A stretch of DNA of 11,575 bases from Oscillospiraceae bacterium (GCA_031270785.1 JAISWM010000058.1:1-11575); one strand, 5' to 3'. Numbered from the stretch's first letter, positions 1-5,875 are shown. Translations and numbers: made by a program. Notes: a model not told the origin generated them from the sequence alone.

Positions 1-120
1 ACTATAGCTGTTACGATTTAAAACAGTCCTCAAAAGTAAATTTATTCATGTACCTTCTCCCAGCCGTCGGCTGGGAGAAAGTCATAAAAATCAAACGCTT
101 TTCAAACGAAACAGCTATAT
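1..120 (+). repeat. Family A 120-bp inverted-repeat element, copy 1
   Basis: A 120-bp unit that recurs almost unchanged at 6387-6506 and 10179-10298. Its ends are inverted (TATAGCTGTT at the left, AACAGCTATA at the right). A perfect G+C hairpin sits at the centre, with arms TCTCCCAGCC and GGCTGGGAGA around a three-base loop. It has no coding capacity, so it resembles a MITE mobilised in trans. The TA-rich ends are reminiscent of TA-targeting elements, but no transposase is present to prove the family. Confidence 0.8.
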
Positions 121-133
121 ATCATTCGGGATG

Positions 134-240
134 TAGCTAAGCCCTTGAAAAATGCCTAATTTTTTACTACTCTTTCCTCGCGAGCCTGTGGGGAGAAACC
201 GTACGAACAAATTTACTTTCTTTAAATGTAGCAGCTATAT
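134..240 (+). repeat. Family B inverted-repeat element, copy 1
   Basis: About 107 bp, starting TAGCTAAGCCCTTGAAAAA and ending AAATGTAGCAGCTATAT, with a degenerate G+C hairpin in the middle. Related copies are at 2686-2794, 3193-3278 (right part) and 3504-3709 (reverse orientation, interrupted). Like family A, its termini have the TATAGC/GCTATA form. No coding capacity is seen. Confidence 0.65.
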
Positions 241-281
241 ATGCGGCGGAAAAAGCATCAGAAAGGAAAAGGACAAAATAA

Positions 282-1145
282 ATGCAATATTTAAAAACTT
301 CAAATGGGGTAATAATAAAAAATATTGATTCAGATATAAATTTTGAGCATACGCTAAATTGCGGGCAATGTTTCAGGTGGGAGAAAAAAGACGATAAATA
401 CCATGCGGTGGTAAAAAACGAGCATGTGGCAGTATATAAAAGCGGTTCAGATATAACACTTGAAAATACAACAATAGAAAATACTAAAAATTTTTGGATA
501 AATTACTTTGATTTAAACTTTAACTATAGGGGAGTGCAAAAAGAACTTGAAAGCATTCACCCTATATTTAAAAAAGCATACAAAAACTACTCGGGCATAC
601 ATATTTTGAGTCAAGAGCCATGGGAGGCACTCTGTTCATTCATAATATCTCAAAACAACAATATCCCCAGAATAAAGAAAATAATTAATTCTTTATGTAC
701 CATCTTTGGTGAAAAAATAAACGGCACCGAGTTTTATACATTTCCAAACCACGAAATAATAAGCAGACTAAACGAAAAAGACCTTGAACCGATAAAGTGC
801 GGCTTCAGAGCAAGATATATTTTAGACGCCGCCCTCAAAGTAAGTTCAGGAGAAATAGATTTAGAAAATTTAAAAAACGTAAACACAAATAAAGCCAAAG
901 AAACACTAATGAAAATAAAAGGAGTAGGCTCCAAAATTTCAGAATGCGTACTGCTTTACGCATATCATAAATTAGAGTGTTTCCCAATAGATGTGTGGAT
1001 GAAAAAAATTATGCATACGGTGTTTAAAGATCAAAACTCGGATATATTTGGAAAATATCCGGGTATTGCTCAGCAGTATTTGTATCATTATGTTAAAAAT
1101 AATCCCGGCGAACTTAACTTATCGGCTGTGGGTCAAAATAGTTGA
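282..1145 (+). CDS. ogg: 8-oxoguanine DNA glycosylase (OGG1 type)
   Basis: Bifunctional glycosylase/AP lyase that removes 8-oxoguanine from DNA in base excision repair. The 287-residue product has the N-terminal OGG domain (LNCGQCFRW near residues 25-33). It then has the helical core with SQNNNIPRI near 123-131 and a helix-hairpin-helix with KGVGSKISEC at 213-222. By alignment with human OGG1 the Schiff-base lysine is K218 and the conserved aspartate is D237 in FPIDVWM, so the active site is complete. The ATG at 282 follows a GGAAAAGGA ribosome site. The last six residues (AVGQNS) and the stop come from an inserted family C repeat at 1124-1213. Without it the frame would continue into about ten other residues, ending at a TAG at 1250-1252. 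The changed tail lies beyond the catalytic core, so activity is probably kept. Confidence 0.93.
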   Translation: MQYLKTSNGVIIKNIDSDINFEHTLNCGQCFRWEKKDDKYHAVVKNEHVAVYKSGSDITLENTTIENTKNFWINYFDLNFNYRGVQKELESIHPIFKKAYKNYSGIHILSQEPWEALCSFIISQNNNIPRIKKIINSLCTIFGEKINGTEFYTFPNHEIISRLNEKDLEPIKCGFRARYILDAALKVSSGEIDLENLKNVNTNKAKETLMKIKGVGSKISECVLLYAYHKLECFPIDVWMKKIMHTVFKDQNSDIFGKYPGIAQQYLYHYVKNNPGELNLSAVGQNS

Positions 1146-1213
1146 AATTTCTTCTTTTCCCCCCGCCGTAGGCGGGGGGAAAAGAATATTATCAATTAAT
1201 TTGTGACACTACC
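1124..1213 (+). repeat. Family C MITE inserted in the 3' end of ogg, with 8-bp target duplication
   Basis: The element begins GGCTGTGGGTC and ends GTGACACTACC, which are imperfect inverted ends. A perfect hairpin of the form CCCCCCGCC-GTA-GGCGGGGGG lies in the centre. It is flanked by identical 8-bp copies of AACTTATC at 1116-1123 and 1214-1221, the footprint of transposition. The left end supplies the last codons and the stop of ogg. In both orientations the T run precedes the hairpin rather than following it, so it is not a normal intrinsic terminator. Confidence 0.85.
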
Positions 1214-1230
1214 AACTTATCGGCGCGGCA

Positions 1231-1334
1231 TAATAAAAGCCTTTTGAAATAGTGGCATTTTTGTTCTTTTTTCTTGCCAATGGTGTGGGAAAAAAACGCA
1301 AATAATACCACGTTTCTTAATGGTTTTGGCTATA
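1231..1334 (+). repeat. Family D inverted-repeat element, copy 1
   Basis: About 104 bp, from TAATAAAAGCCTTTTGAAAT to ATGGTTTTGGCTATA, around a weak hairpin. Its left arm is shared by sequences at the 3' ends of three other genes (4163, 7561, 11168). The reverse form, starting TATAGCCAAAACCATTTAG, appears at 2988, 3111 and 7721. Before the family C insertion at 1124 its left arm carried the end of the ogg reading frame. Confidence 0.6.
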
Positions 1335-1529
1335 CACCTGAAAAAATCTAATTTTTAGCAAATCATCGCCCTGCCTTACCGGCGGGGCGATGGTCGTGTC
1401 CCAAAATAGTTGAAATCCCTTCTTTCCCCCCCGCCTATGGCGGGGGGAAAAGATATTATCAATAAATTTGGACCACTGCCCGGGGCGATGGCTTGCTTCA
1501 TATGGCTTTTTTCAAAGGAAACAGCTATA
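1335..1529 (+). repeat. Family E element split by a family C insertion
   Basis: An inverted-repeat element with a central hairpin ATCGCCCTGCC...GGCGGGGCGAT and a right end AAACAGCTATA. Family C copy 1392-1480 interrupts it immediately after the hairpin. A second copy with the same plan lies at 11242-11321 (hairpin TCGCCCCACC with GGTGGGGCGA). Confidence 0.55.
1392..1480 (+). repeat. Family C MITE inside family E, with 8-9 bp target duplication
   Basis: An 89-bp element that starts GGTCGTGTCCCAA and ends TTGGACCACTGCC. The flanks carry identical CGGGGCGAT at 1383-1391 and 1481-1489. The duplicated target is the right arm of the family E hairpin, so E was there first. The centre is the family's CCCCCCCGCC-TAT-GGCGGGGGG hairpin. 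Confidence 0.85.
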
Positions 1530-1658
1530 GTTCGTTTAAAATTAGTATAAATCATTGTTTTTCCTTATCCACGAAAAATATAAATTTTATACAATTATAT
1601 TAAAAAAATTAAAATATAAAAATGAATTTAATTGATTCATACAAACATAAATTTTTGC

Positions 1659-1687
1659 TTGAATTTTTTACCAGCACAGACTACAAT
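1659..1687 (+). promoter_or_regulatory. Sigma-A type promoter for the exported LRR-like gene
   Basis: TTGAAT (1659-1664) and TACAAT (1682-1687) are separated by 17 bp, close to the consensus for the vegetative sigma factor. It lies in the AT-rich leader of the next gene, about 40 bp before its start codon. The repeat-free AT-rich stretch 1540-1729 shows no other gene. Confidence 0.65.
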
Positions 1688-1729
1688 TGTACCAATTTCC
1701 ATTATTTTACAATTATGTAGGAGTGTGTT

Positions 1730-2584
1730 ATGAAAGTAAGAAGATTTGTGGCAAAAATGTTTTCGTTAATTTTGGTTGCTGTGTGTTGTTGTTCTGTTAA
1801 AGTGTTTGCAAACAACGAAATACTTCAAAGACTGGGGTATGTAGGAAAGGCAGAGGAGTTGCCTGGTGGTAAATTGAAGATAAGTTTATCTAAAAAAATG
1901 GGGTGCATGGCCAAAGGCGGCTCGGGTCCGATTGAGGCATTGAAGGAGCGATGCGGGCCCATCAGCGCAGTGATTTATGATGACATAGAGTATATGGTAA
2001 CGGATAAAAACACCATATCAATAACAGGAATGGGTGATGGAGAATCAAGGATAAATGTATCTATGCTTCGTTTATTGTATGTCTTTGGTGATTTGACTAC
2101 AACTTCGAAAAATGCTTATGACCCTGCTTTAATGCGAGAGCGCAAATATACTTGGTATATACCGAGGGAAAGAGCCGACGAAATAACCACGATAAGGATT
2201 TCCGGTAACATTAAAAACCTTGATTACGCTGATAGTTTTTCTGATGCTGATTGTTGTTCTGATGTTCACCGTCGTTGTGGTTATCCTTTTTGCAATGAAA
2301 GTTTGATAAGCAGGGACCCAGAATTAGGCGAGGGTCTTGAGCTTAGGTGTATCCCATATAGGTTCGTGAACCTTCAAACTATAGACTTAACTGATTGCCA
2401 CTTACTCCAAAAAATGAATTGGAAATGTTTTAGGAGCCTTCCCCTGCAAACGCTAATTTTGCCGAACCACCCGATAACTTGCTTTGACGACCGGGCTCTC
2501 TCGATCGATAAAAAAGTAAAGGTAATAAATGAGGTATTTGTGCAGCAGGGAGAAGAAGGTTTGGATTGTTGCTTGTTACTTTGA
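1730..2584 (+). CDS. Exported LRR-like protein of unknown function with C-terminal CLLL
   Basis: A 284-residue protein I do not recognise as a named family. Residues 1-27 form a typical Sec signal peptide: basic MKVRRF, a hydrophobic stretch, then VKVFA before ANNE. The middle (about 60-150) is unassigned. Residues about 165-270 hold leucine-rich-repeat-like strands spaced as in BspA-type LRRs, such as ITTIRISGNIKNLD, LQTIDLTDCHLLQKM and LQTLILPNHPITCF. A cysteine-rich insert lies between them (CCSDVHRRC, PFC). The chain ends DCCLLL, so the last four residues CLLL fit a eukaryotic CaaX prenylation box. ATG at 1730 follows TAGGAG with normal spacing. It is monocistronic, with its own promoter and a strong terminator. 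Export is well supported. A role at the host interface, and prenylation, are inference. Confidence 0.8.
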   Translation: MKVRRFVAKMFSLILVAVCCCSVKVFANNEILQRLGYVGKAEELPGGKLKISLSKKMGCMAKGGSGPIEALKERCGPISAVIYDDIEYMVTDKNTISITGMGDGESRINVSMLRLLYVFGDLTTTSKNAYDPALMRERKYTWYIPRERADEITTIRISGNIKNLDYADSFSDADCCSDVHRRCGYPFCNESLISRDPELGEGLELRCIPYRFVNLQTIDLTDCHLLQKMNWKCFRSLPLQTLILPNHPITCFDDRALSIDKKVKVINEVFVQQGEEGLDCCLLL

Positions 2585-2598
2585 TTTAAATGTGGTAG

Positions 2599-2632
2599 TG
2601 CCCTTCTGCCGTGCAGGCGGGGGGGCATTTTT
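2599..2632 (+). terminator. Intrinsic terminator after the LRR-like gene
   Basis: A 12-bp stem (left arm TGCCCTTCTGCC, right arm GGCGGGGGGGCA, including G-T wobbles) with a GTGCA loop is followed by five T residues at 2628-2632. It starts 15 bp after the stop codon. Unlike the repeat hairpins around it, the T run follows the stem on the + strand, as an intrinsic terminator needs. Confidence 0.75.
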
Positions 2633-2685
2633 AGTTGTGGTCAAAAATTGAAACTTCTTTCACCTAATGGCGGAGGGAAAAAGTC
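2633..2685 (+). repeat. Family C left-arm fragment
   Basis: GGTCAAAAATTGAAACTTC followed by a degraded hairpin (CACCTAATGGCGGAGGG) matches one arm and the centre of family C. The other arm is replaced by the family B copy that begins at 2686, so this is a truncated or hybrid copy. Confidence 0.5.
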
Positions 2686-2794
2686 TATAGCAAGTGCCCT
2701 TGAAAAGTACCTAGTTTTTTATCACTTTCTCCTCGTCGCCGGCGGGGAGAGGCCGTGCGAACGAATTTATTTTTTCTCGACATAGCAACTATAT
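2686..2794 (+). repeat. Family B inverted-repeat element, copy 2
   Basis: It runs from TATAGCAAGTGCCCTTGAAAA to CATAGCAACTATAT, with a central CTCCTCGTCGCCGGCGGGGAG hairpin region. It is diverged from the copy at 134-240 but collinear with it. Confidence 0.6.
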
Positions 2795-2921
2795 TTTTGC
2801 CTTTGTTTCCATCTTCGTGGCACAATAACACAGGAACATTGTGGCTTTTATAAATATAGTTACTCATGGTAATTCTATCCCCCCCTGCTTTGTGGTATTA
2901 TATCACTTTTTAAGACGATGG

Positions 2922-3192
2922 GGCGTGTCTCAAAATAGTGGAAACTTCTTCCACCCCCCACGCACTGGGCGGGGGGGGAAAATATTATAGCCAAAACCAT
3001 TTAGAAACGTGATATTATTTGTATCCTCCTTGCCAAAGTGGTCATGTCTCAAAATAATTGAAACTTCTTTTTTCTCCCCACCACACACTGGGCGGGGGGG
3101 AAAAAATATTGTAGCCAAAACTATTTAGAAACGTGGTATTATTTGTGTTTCTCCCCCCCGCGTTCTAGCGGGGGAAAAGGATATTACCAACC
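2922..3192 (+). repeat. Imperfect tandem repeat of a C/D hybrid element
   Basis: Two successive units with a period of about 118 bp start at 2922 and 3040. Each has a family C arm (CTCAAAATA or CTCAAAATAATTGAAAC), the shared G+C hairpin, and then a family D arm in reverse (TATAGCCAAAACCATTTAG or its variant). A third G+C hairpin and a family C right-arm fragment (GATATTACCAACC) follow up to 3192. There is no gene here; open frames on the minus strand are repeat translations. Confidence 0.6.
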
Positions 3193-3278
3193 AATTTTTT
3201 ACTACTCTCCCCCCTCTTTGCCACAGGCGGGGAAAGACAGCACGAACAAATTTACTTTTTTCAAATGTAGCAGCTATA
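3193..3278 (+). repeat. Family B element, right portion
   Basis: Starting at AATTTTTTACTACTCTC and ending AAATGTAGCAGCTATA, this matches the right four-fifths of the family B copy at 134-240. Its left end has been replaced by the family C fragment that ends at 3192. Confidence 0.55.
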
Positions 3279-3389
3279 AAACAAAAAATTTTTTTTGCAA
3301 ATATGTTTACTTTTTTTGAAAGTTAGAATATATTATCTTACTAATAGATGTAATCAAAAAAATAACAAATTAAAAAATGAAAATTTTAT

Positions 3390-3418
3390 TTGACATATTT
3401 ATATAAAATGGATAATAT
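3390..3418 (+). promoter_or_regulatory. Strong sigma-A type promoter with no immediate gene
   Basis: TTGACA (3390-3395), 17 bp, TAATAT (3413-3418): a consensus -35 and near-consensus -10 at ideal spacing. The next start codon is at 3744, more than 300 bp away with repeats between. It either drives the rsbW/rsbV-like genes with a long leader or makes a small RNA. Confidence 0.6.
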
Positions 3419-3422
3419 ATAT

Positions 3423-3441
3423 AAACAAAATATATTTGTTT
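3423..3441 (+). promoter_or_regulatory. Inverted repeat at the start site, possible operator
   Basis: Arms AAACAAA and TTTGTTT surround ATATA, beginning five bases after the -10 box at 3413-3418. A dyad at this position could be a repressor site. In such AT-rich sequence chance is also possible. Confidence 0.3.
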
Positions 3442-3503
3442 TGTGTATTTATATTTTATCGTTTTTAGAGTATAATCATCAAATAAATTGGTCATGTCTT
3501 AAA

Positions 3504-3709
3504 ATATAGCTGCTGCACTTGAAAAAGTAAATTTGTTTGTACGGTTCTCCTTTTCAACGGCGGGGAGAAAGTGGTAAAAAATTGGTTGTGGGTCAAATTA
3601 ATTGATAATATCTTCCCCCCGCCTTCGGAGGGGGGGAGAAAGAAGAAGTTTCAATTGTTTTGAGACATAACCAAAAAATTAGGCATTTTTAAGTGGCGTT
3701 AGCTATATA
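3504..3709 (-). repeat. Family B element in reverse, split by a family C insertion
   Basis: The sequence from ATATAGCTGCTGCACTTGAAA to TTAAGTGGCGTTAGCTATAT is family B on the minus strand, interrupted at 3584-3672. Removing the insert and one copy of AAAAAATT restores the order seen in the copy at 134-240. The left side abuts a short family C end (GGTCATGTCTTAAAAT, 3490-3505), so B itself seems to have landed in an older C copy. Confidence 0.65.
3584..3672 (+). repeat. Family C MITE inside family B, with perfect 8-bp target duplication
   Basis: An 89-bp element that begins GGTTGTGGGTCAAATTAATTG and ends CAATTGTTTTGAGACATAACC. The ends are inverted repeats of about 21 bp with few mismatches. 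The flanks are identical AAAAAATT at 3576-3583 and 3673-3680. The uninterrupted target is visible in the family B copy at 134-240, so both insert and empty site can be read from this window. Confidence 0.9.
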
Positions 3710-3743
3710 TGGTACTGTTTAAGAAAGGGTGATGGTTTTATAA

Positions 3744-4184
3744 GTGGAGAAGGTATACAGCGTGGCTGCCGCGATTGATAATTGGGACGATGTGTATTCG
3801 TTTTTGGACTGTCTTATAAAGGACGTCGTTTCAGAAAAGAAAGTCCGCACCAGTGTTTTGGTCGCCTGCGAAGAAATTTTTGTAAATATTTCTACGTATG
3901 CTTACAAACATTTAGATTTTCCGGGCGACGTTACCATAAAGTTCCTTTATGATAGCGCCGGCAATGAAATATGTATCACTTTTATCGATAGCGGCACTCA
4001 ATTTGATTCTACTAAAGCGGGCTGTGCGGATATAACAAGTTCCGTGCAGGATAGAAAAATCGGAGGACTTGGTATATTCTTAGTAAAACAAATTATGGAT
4101 AAGATGGAATATGAATATACCCAAAATCAAAATGTTCTTAAATTGACAAAGAAGTTGCACAGTCAAAATCTTTTAAAACAGTGA
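3744..4184 (+). CDS. RsbW/SpoIIAB-like anti-sigma serine kinase
   Basis: A 146-residue HATPase_c protein of the RsbW/SpoIIAB group. These bind a sigma factor, and phosphorylate an STAS antagonist on serine to keep it inactive. The N box is ACEEIFVNISTYAY (residues 41-54, with E44 and N48). The G1 box is ITFIDSGTQFD (78-88), and the G2 box is KIGGLGIFLVKQIMD (105-119). The start is a GTG preceded by AAAGGGTGAT, an extended Shine-Dalgarno match about ten bases upstream. An STAS partner follows after about 100 bp of repeat. No sigma factor gene is nearby, so the target is unknown. The tail after LHS (QNLLKQ and the stop) falls in the left arm of a family D repeat. A role in a PP2C-type partner-switching relay other than sigma control is also possible. 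Confidence 0.85.
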   Translation: MEKVYSVAAAIDNWDDVYSFLDCLIKDVVSEKKVRTSVLVACEEIFVNISTYAYKHLDFPGDVTIKFLYDSAGNEICITFIDSGTQFDSTKAGCADITSSVQDRKIGGLGIFLVKQIMDKMEYEYTQNQNVLKLTKKLHSQNLLKQ

Positions 4185-4263
4185 TATTTTTGCTCTTCCC
4201 CCCGCGTTCTGGCGGTGGAAAGAACCGTAAATAATACCACGTTTCTGAATGGTTTTTGCTATA
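4163..4263 (+). repeat. Family D element between the RsbW-like and RsbV-like genes
   Basis: From TCAAAATCTTTTAAAACAGTG to AATGGTTTTTGCTATA, collinear with the copy at 1231-1334 and with a CCCCCGCG...GGCGGTGG hairpin. Its left end overlaps the last codons and stop of the kinase gene. Its right end lies just before the ribosome site of the STAS gene. Confidence 0.6.
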
Positions 4264-4284
4264 AATTGCTTGGAGGTATGTGAA

Positions 4285-4596
4285 ATGGAAGTAGAAAAAG
4301 TAAGTCAAGGAGATAAAACGGTTTTATACGTAACCGGCAGAGTAGACACCAAGACAGCTCCGGAATTTCAGCAAATAATAGATGACACTTTAGATGCCGA
4401 TGAAATAGTTTTAGAGTTTAATTTTAAGGAAGTGGAATATTTAAGTAGTGCTGGGCTTAGAGCTATACTTTACGCTCAAAAGAAAATTAATAATATCCCC
4501 AACGCAAGCCTTGCTATAACCGAGGTAAATGAAAGCATCATGGAAGTTTTTAATATGACGGGTTTTTCAGATTTCTTAACTATAATTGCACAATAA
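4285..4596 (+). CDS. STAS-domain anti-anti-sigma factor (RsbV/SpoIIAA-like)
   Basis: A 103-residue single STAS domain. Such proteins free a sigma factor by binding its RsbW-like kinase when unphosphorylated. Visible family features are the strand TVLYVTGRVDT (residues 12-22), FNFKEVEYLSSAGLR (46-59) and the C-terminal FNMTGFSDFL (89-98). S54/S55 are candidate phosphoacceptors. The ATG at 4285 is preferred because GGAGG at 4272-4276 sits eight bases before it. An in-frame ATG at 4249 lies upstream of this site, inside a repeat, and would add 12 residues foreign to the family. It forms a natural pair with the kinase gene just upstream, though a repeat now separates them. Confidence 0.88.
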   Translation: MEVEKVSQGDKTVLYVTGRVDTKTAPEFQQIIDDTLDADEIVLEFNFKEVEYLSSAGLRAILYAQKKINNIPNASLAITEVNESIMEVFNMTGFSDFLTIIAQ

Positions 4597-4667
4597 TTTA
4601 AATTTAAGATTTTGTTTTTGTGTTTTACCTGTGCTAATACCGGGGATAAAGAAAGGTTGAAAACAAA

Positions 4668-5120
4668 ATGAATGAAAAAGCAAAAGAAAAATTAAAAGAT
4701 AAAAATTTTTTAAAAAAGATAATAGGTTTAAAAACAAAAGATGAGGTTATGGACGCTTTTTCAAGTGAAGAAGTAGAAATATCCGAAAAAGAAATAGAAG
4801 AAATTGGTGAATATGTAAACACTATAGTAGGTAAATTAAGTGAAATGCCGGAAGACGATTTACAAAAAATATCGGGTGGCGTATGCGCTATGGAACGACT
4901 GGGGAACATATTATTAGCTCCAATTAGAATAGCAGATGATTTTTTGGAACCTAGCGGCAATGCGATGTGGGGTACTCTGATGGCGGTATTTTTTATCGAA
5001 TCGGTTTTAGCATATGAAAGCGGAAAATTTATTTATAAGAAAGCAAAAGAGGCGGCATGGTGGGCGAAGTGTAAAGGTGCAGCTGCCGGCGCAAAAAATA
5101 AACTTTTCGGCAACAAATAA
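4668..5120 (+). CDS. Nif11-like leader peptide precursor, copy 1
   Basis: A 150-residue precursor-like protein. Residues 1-71 resemble the Nif11-type leader of RiPP or bacteriocin precursors: a charged helical start, FLKKIIGLKTKDEV, EISEKEIEEI, then MPEDDLQKISGG. The double glycine (70-71) is the expected cleavage site for a C39-peptidase ABC transporter. The remaining 79 residues begin VCAMERLGN, with a hydrophobic middle (TLMAVFFIESVLAY, 103-116). A basic, tryptophan-containing tail follows (KKAKEAAWWAKCKG and NKLFGNK). ATG at 4668 has GAAAGG about a dozen bases upstream. The adjacent gene at 5217 is a paralogue. No maturation enzyme or exporter is in the window, so modification and export are inferred from the leader only. 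Confidence 0.75.
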   Translation: MNEKAKEKLKDKNFLKKIIGLKTKDEVMDAFSSEEVEISEKEIEEIGEYVNTIVGKLSEMPEDDLQKISGGVCAMERLGNILLAPIRIADDFLEPSGNAMWGTLMAVFFIESVLAYESGKFIYKKAKEAAWWAKCKGAAAGAKNKLFGNK

Positions 5121-5204
5121 GGTAATGGTTCAGAATAATTTAATTTTCTTTTTTCTTTCCCCCGCCAATAGCGAGAAAGAAAATAATATTAACTAATTTA
5201 TAAG
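5121..5204 (+). repeat. Degenerate family C element between the Nif11-like genes
   Basis: It begins GGTAATGGTTCAGAATAAT, has the centre CCCCCGCCAATAGCGAG and continues with AATAATATTAACTAATTTAT, the other arm. Its first part is duplicated after the second paralogue at 5671, so the repeat was copied together with the gene. The right end is eroded, and the sequence here (AAGGAT) now supplies the ribosome site of the second gene. Confidence 0.55.
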
Positions 5205-5216
5205 GATAGAAACAAA

Positions 5217-5630
5217 ATGAATGAAAAAGCAAAAGAAAAATTAAAAGATAAAAATTTTTTAAAAAAGATAATAGGTTTAAAAACAAAAGATGAGGTTATA
5301 AATGCTTTTTCAAGTGAAGAAGTAGAAATATCCGAAAAAGAAATAGAAGAAATTGGTGAATATGTAAACACTATAGTAGGTAAATTAAATGAAATGCCGG
5401 AAGACGATTTACAAAAAATATCGGGTGGCGTATGCGCTATGGATCAGCTGTTTGACATATTAATAGTTCCAGCTAAAATAGCAAGTAAACCTTTTGCAAA
5501 ATTTAGCGAAAATGCGGCTTTGGGTGTTGTTATATCGGTAATTGTTGCCGAATCGGTTTTAGCATATAAAAGCGGAAAATTTATTTTTAGAAAAGTAAAA
5601 GAGGCATGGTGGGCGAAGCCGGAAAAGTGA
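5217..5630 (+). CDS. Nif11-like leader peptide precursor, copy 2, frameshifted tail
   Basis: A 137-residue paralogue of the preceding gene. Codons 1-75 differ at only four bases (M28I, D29N, S58N). After the double glycine (70-71) and VCAM the core at residues 76-110 is largely different (DQLFDILIVPAKIAS and so on). Similarity then returns in ESVLAYKSGKFI and KEAWWAK. A net one-base gain near 5612-5620, relative to copy 1, shifts the frame and ends the protein at PEK. The following bases still resemble the copy 1 tail (GCAAAAAATAAACTTTTCGG) but out of frame. A ribosome site AAGGAT precedes ATG 5217. Leader conservation with core divergence suggests a common export or modification machinery acting on varied products. 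Confidence 0.73.
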   Translation: MNEKAKEKLKDKNFLKKIIGLKTKDEVINAFSSEEVEISEKEIEEIGEYVNTIVGKLNEMPEDDLQKISGGVCAMDQLFDILIVPAKIASKPFAKFSENAALGVVISVIVAESVLAYKSGKFIFRKVKEAWWAKPEK

Positions 5631-5670
5631 AGTTGCCGGTGCAAAAAATAAACTTTTCGGCAACAAATCA

Positions 5671-5758
5671 GGTAATGGTTCAGAATAATTTAATTTTCTT
5701 TTTTCTTTCCCCCGCCAATAGCGAGAAAGGATAATATCAACCAATTTAGGTCACCACC
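5671..5758 (+). repeat. Family C element after the second Nif11-like gene
   Basis: An 88-bp copy from GGTAATGGTTCAG to TAGGTCACCACC, of family length but with diverged ends and a degraded hairpin (CCCCCGCCAATAGCGAG). Its left part matches 5121-5176, so it belongs to the duplicated block. No target duplication can be seen. Confidence 0.55.
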
Positions 5759-5867
5759 GCTTTTTGAGGGCAGGCTTCCGAAAAAAGCCGTGTAAATTTG
5801 CCATAATTCCCGGTATACTCCTGCACCCTGGATAGGTTTGGCAAGAGCAAAAATTTTACTTTTAGCA
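5759..5867 (+). repeat. Family F repeat upstream of acpP
   Basis: It contains GGCTTCCG, TTTGCCATAAT, GGATAGG and GCAAAAATTTTACTTTTAG in the same order as 11413-11510. The same blocks appear in reverse at 6241-6314. It is the most diverged of the three copies. Confidence 0.5.
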
Positions 5868-5875
5868 CAAAAGCC

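Larger units (their letters stand above)
3279..3489 (+). other. AT-rich stretch without a gene
   Basis: About 210 bp of very AT-rich sequence that none of the repeat families explains. I see no open frame with a ribosome site on either strand. It holds a strong promoter (3390-3418) and a small inverted repeat (3423-3441), described separately. It could be the 5' control region of the RsbW-like gene at 3744 or the start of an untranslated RNA. Confidence 0.5.

Noticed and set aside
1150..1190. Family C hairpins as intrinsic terminators
   Set aside because: On both strands the T run comes before the G+C stem and A residues come after it, which is the wrong order for an intrinsic terminator.
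1730..1810. Lipoprotein signal in the LRR-like protein because of VAVCCC
   Set aside because: The residues before the first cysteine do not fit the lipobox, with valine rather than a small residue at -1; a normal signal peptidase site after KVFA fits better.
2930..3118. Minus-strand open frame with proline-rich FFPPRPV repeats
   Set aside because: It is the translation of the tandem C/D hybrid repeats and has no ribosome site; the repeated peptide only reflects the repeated hairpins.
1..3672. CRISPR array, because of repeated hairpin-containing units
   Set aside because: The units are 88-120 bp with variable spacing, mixed orientation and target duplications; there are no regular short repeats with unique spacers and no cas genes.
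4634..4960. Minus-strand serine-rich frame of 108 codons
   Set aside because: It is the shadow of the Nif11-like leader, whose duplicated, conserved + strand frame is clearly the coding one.
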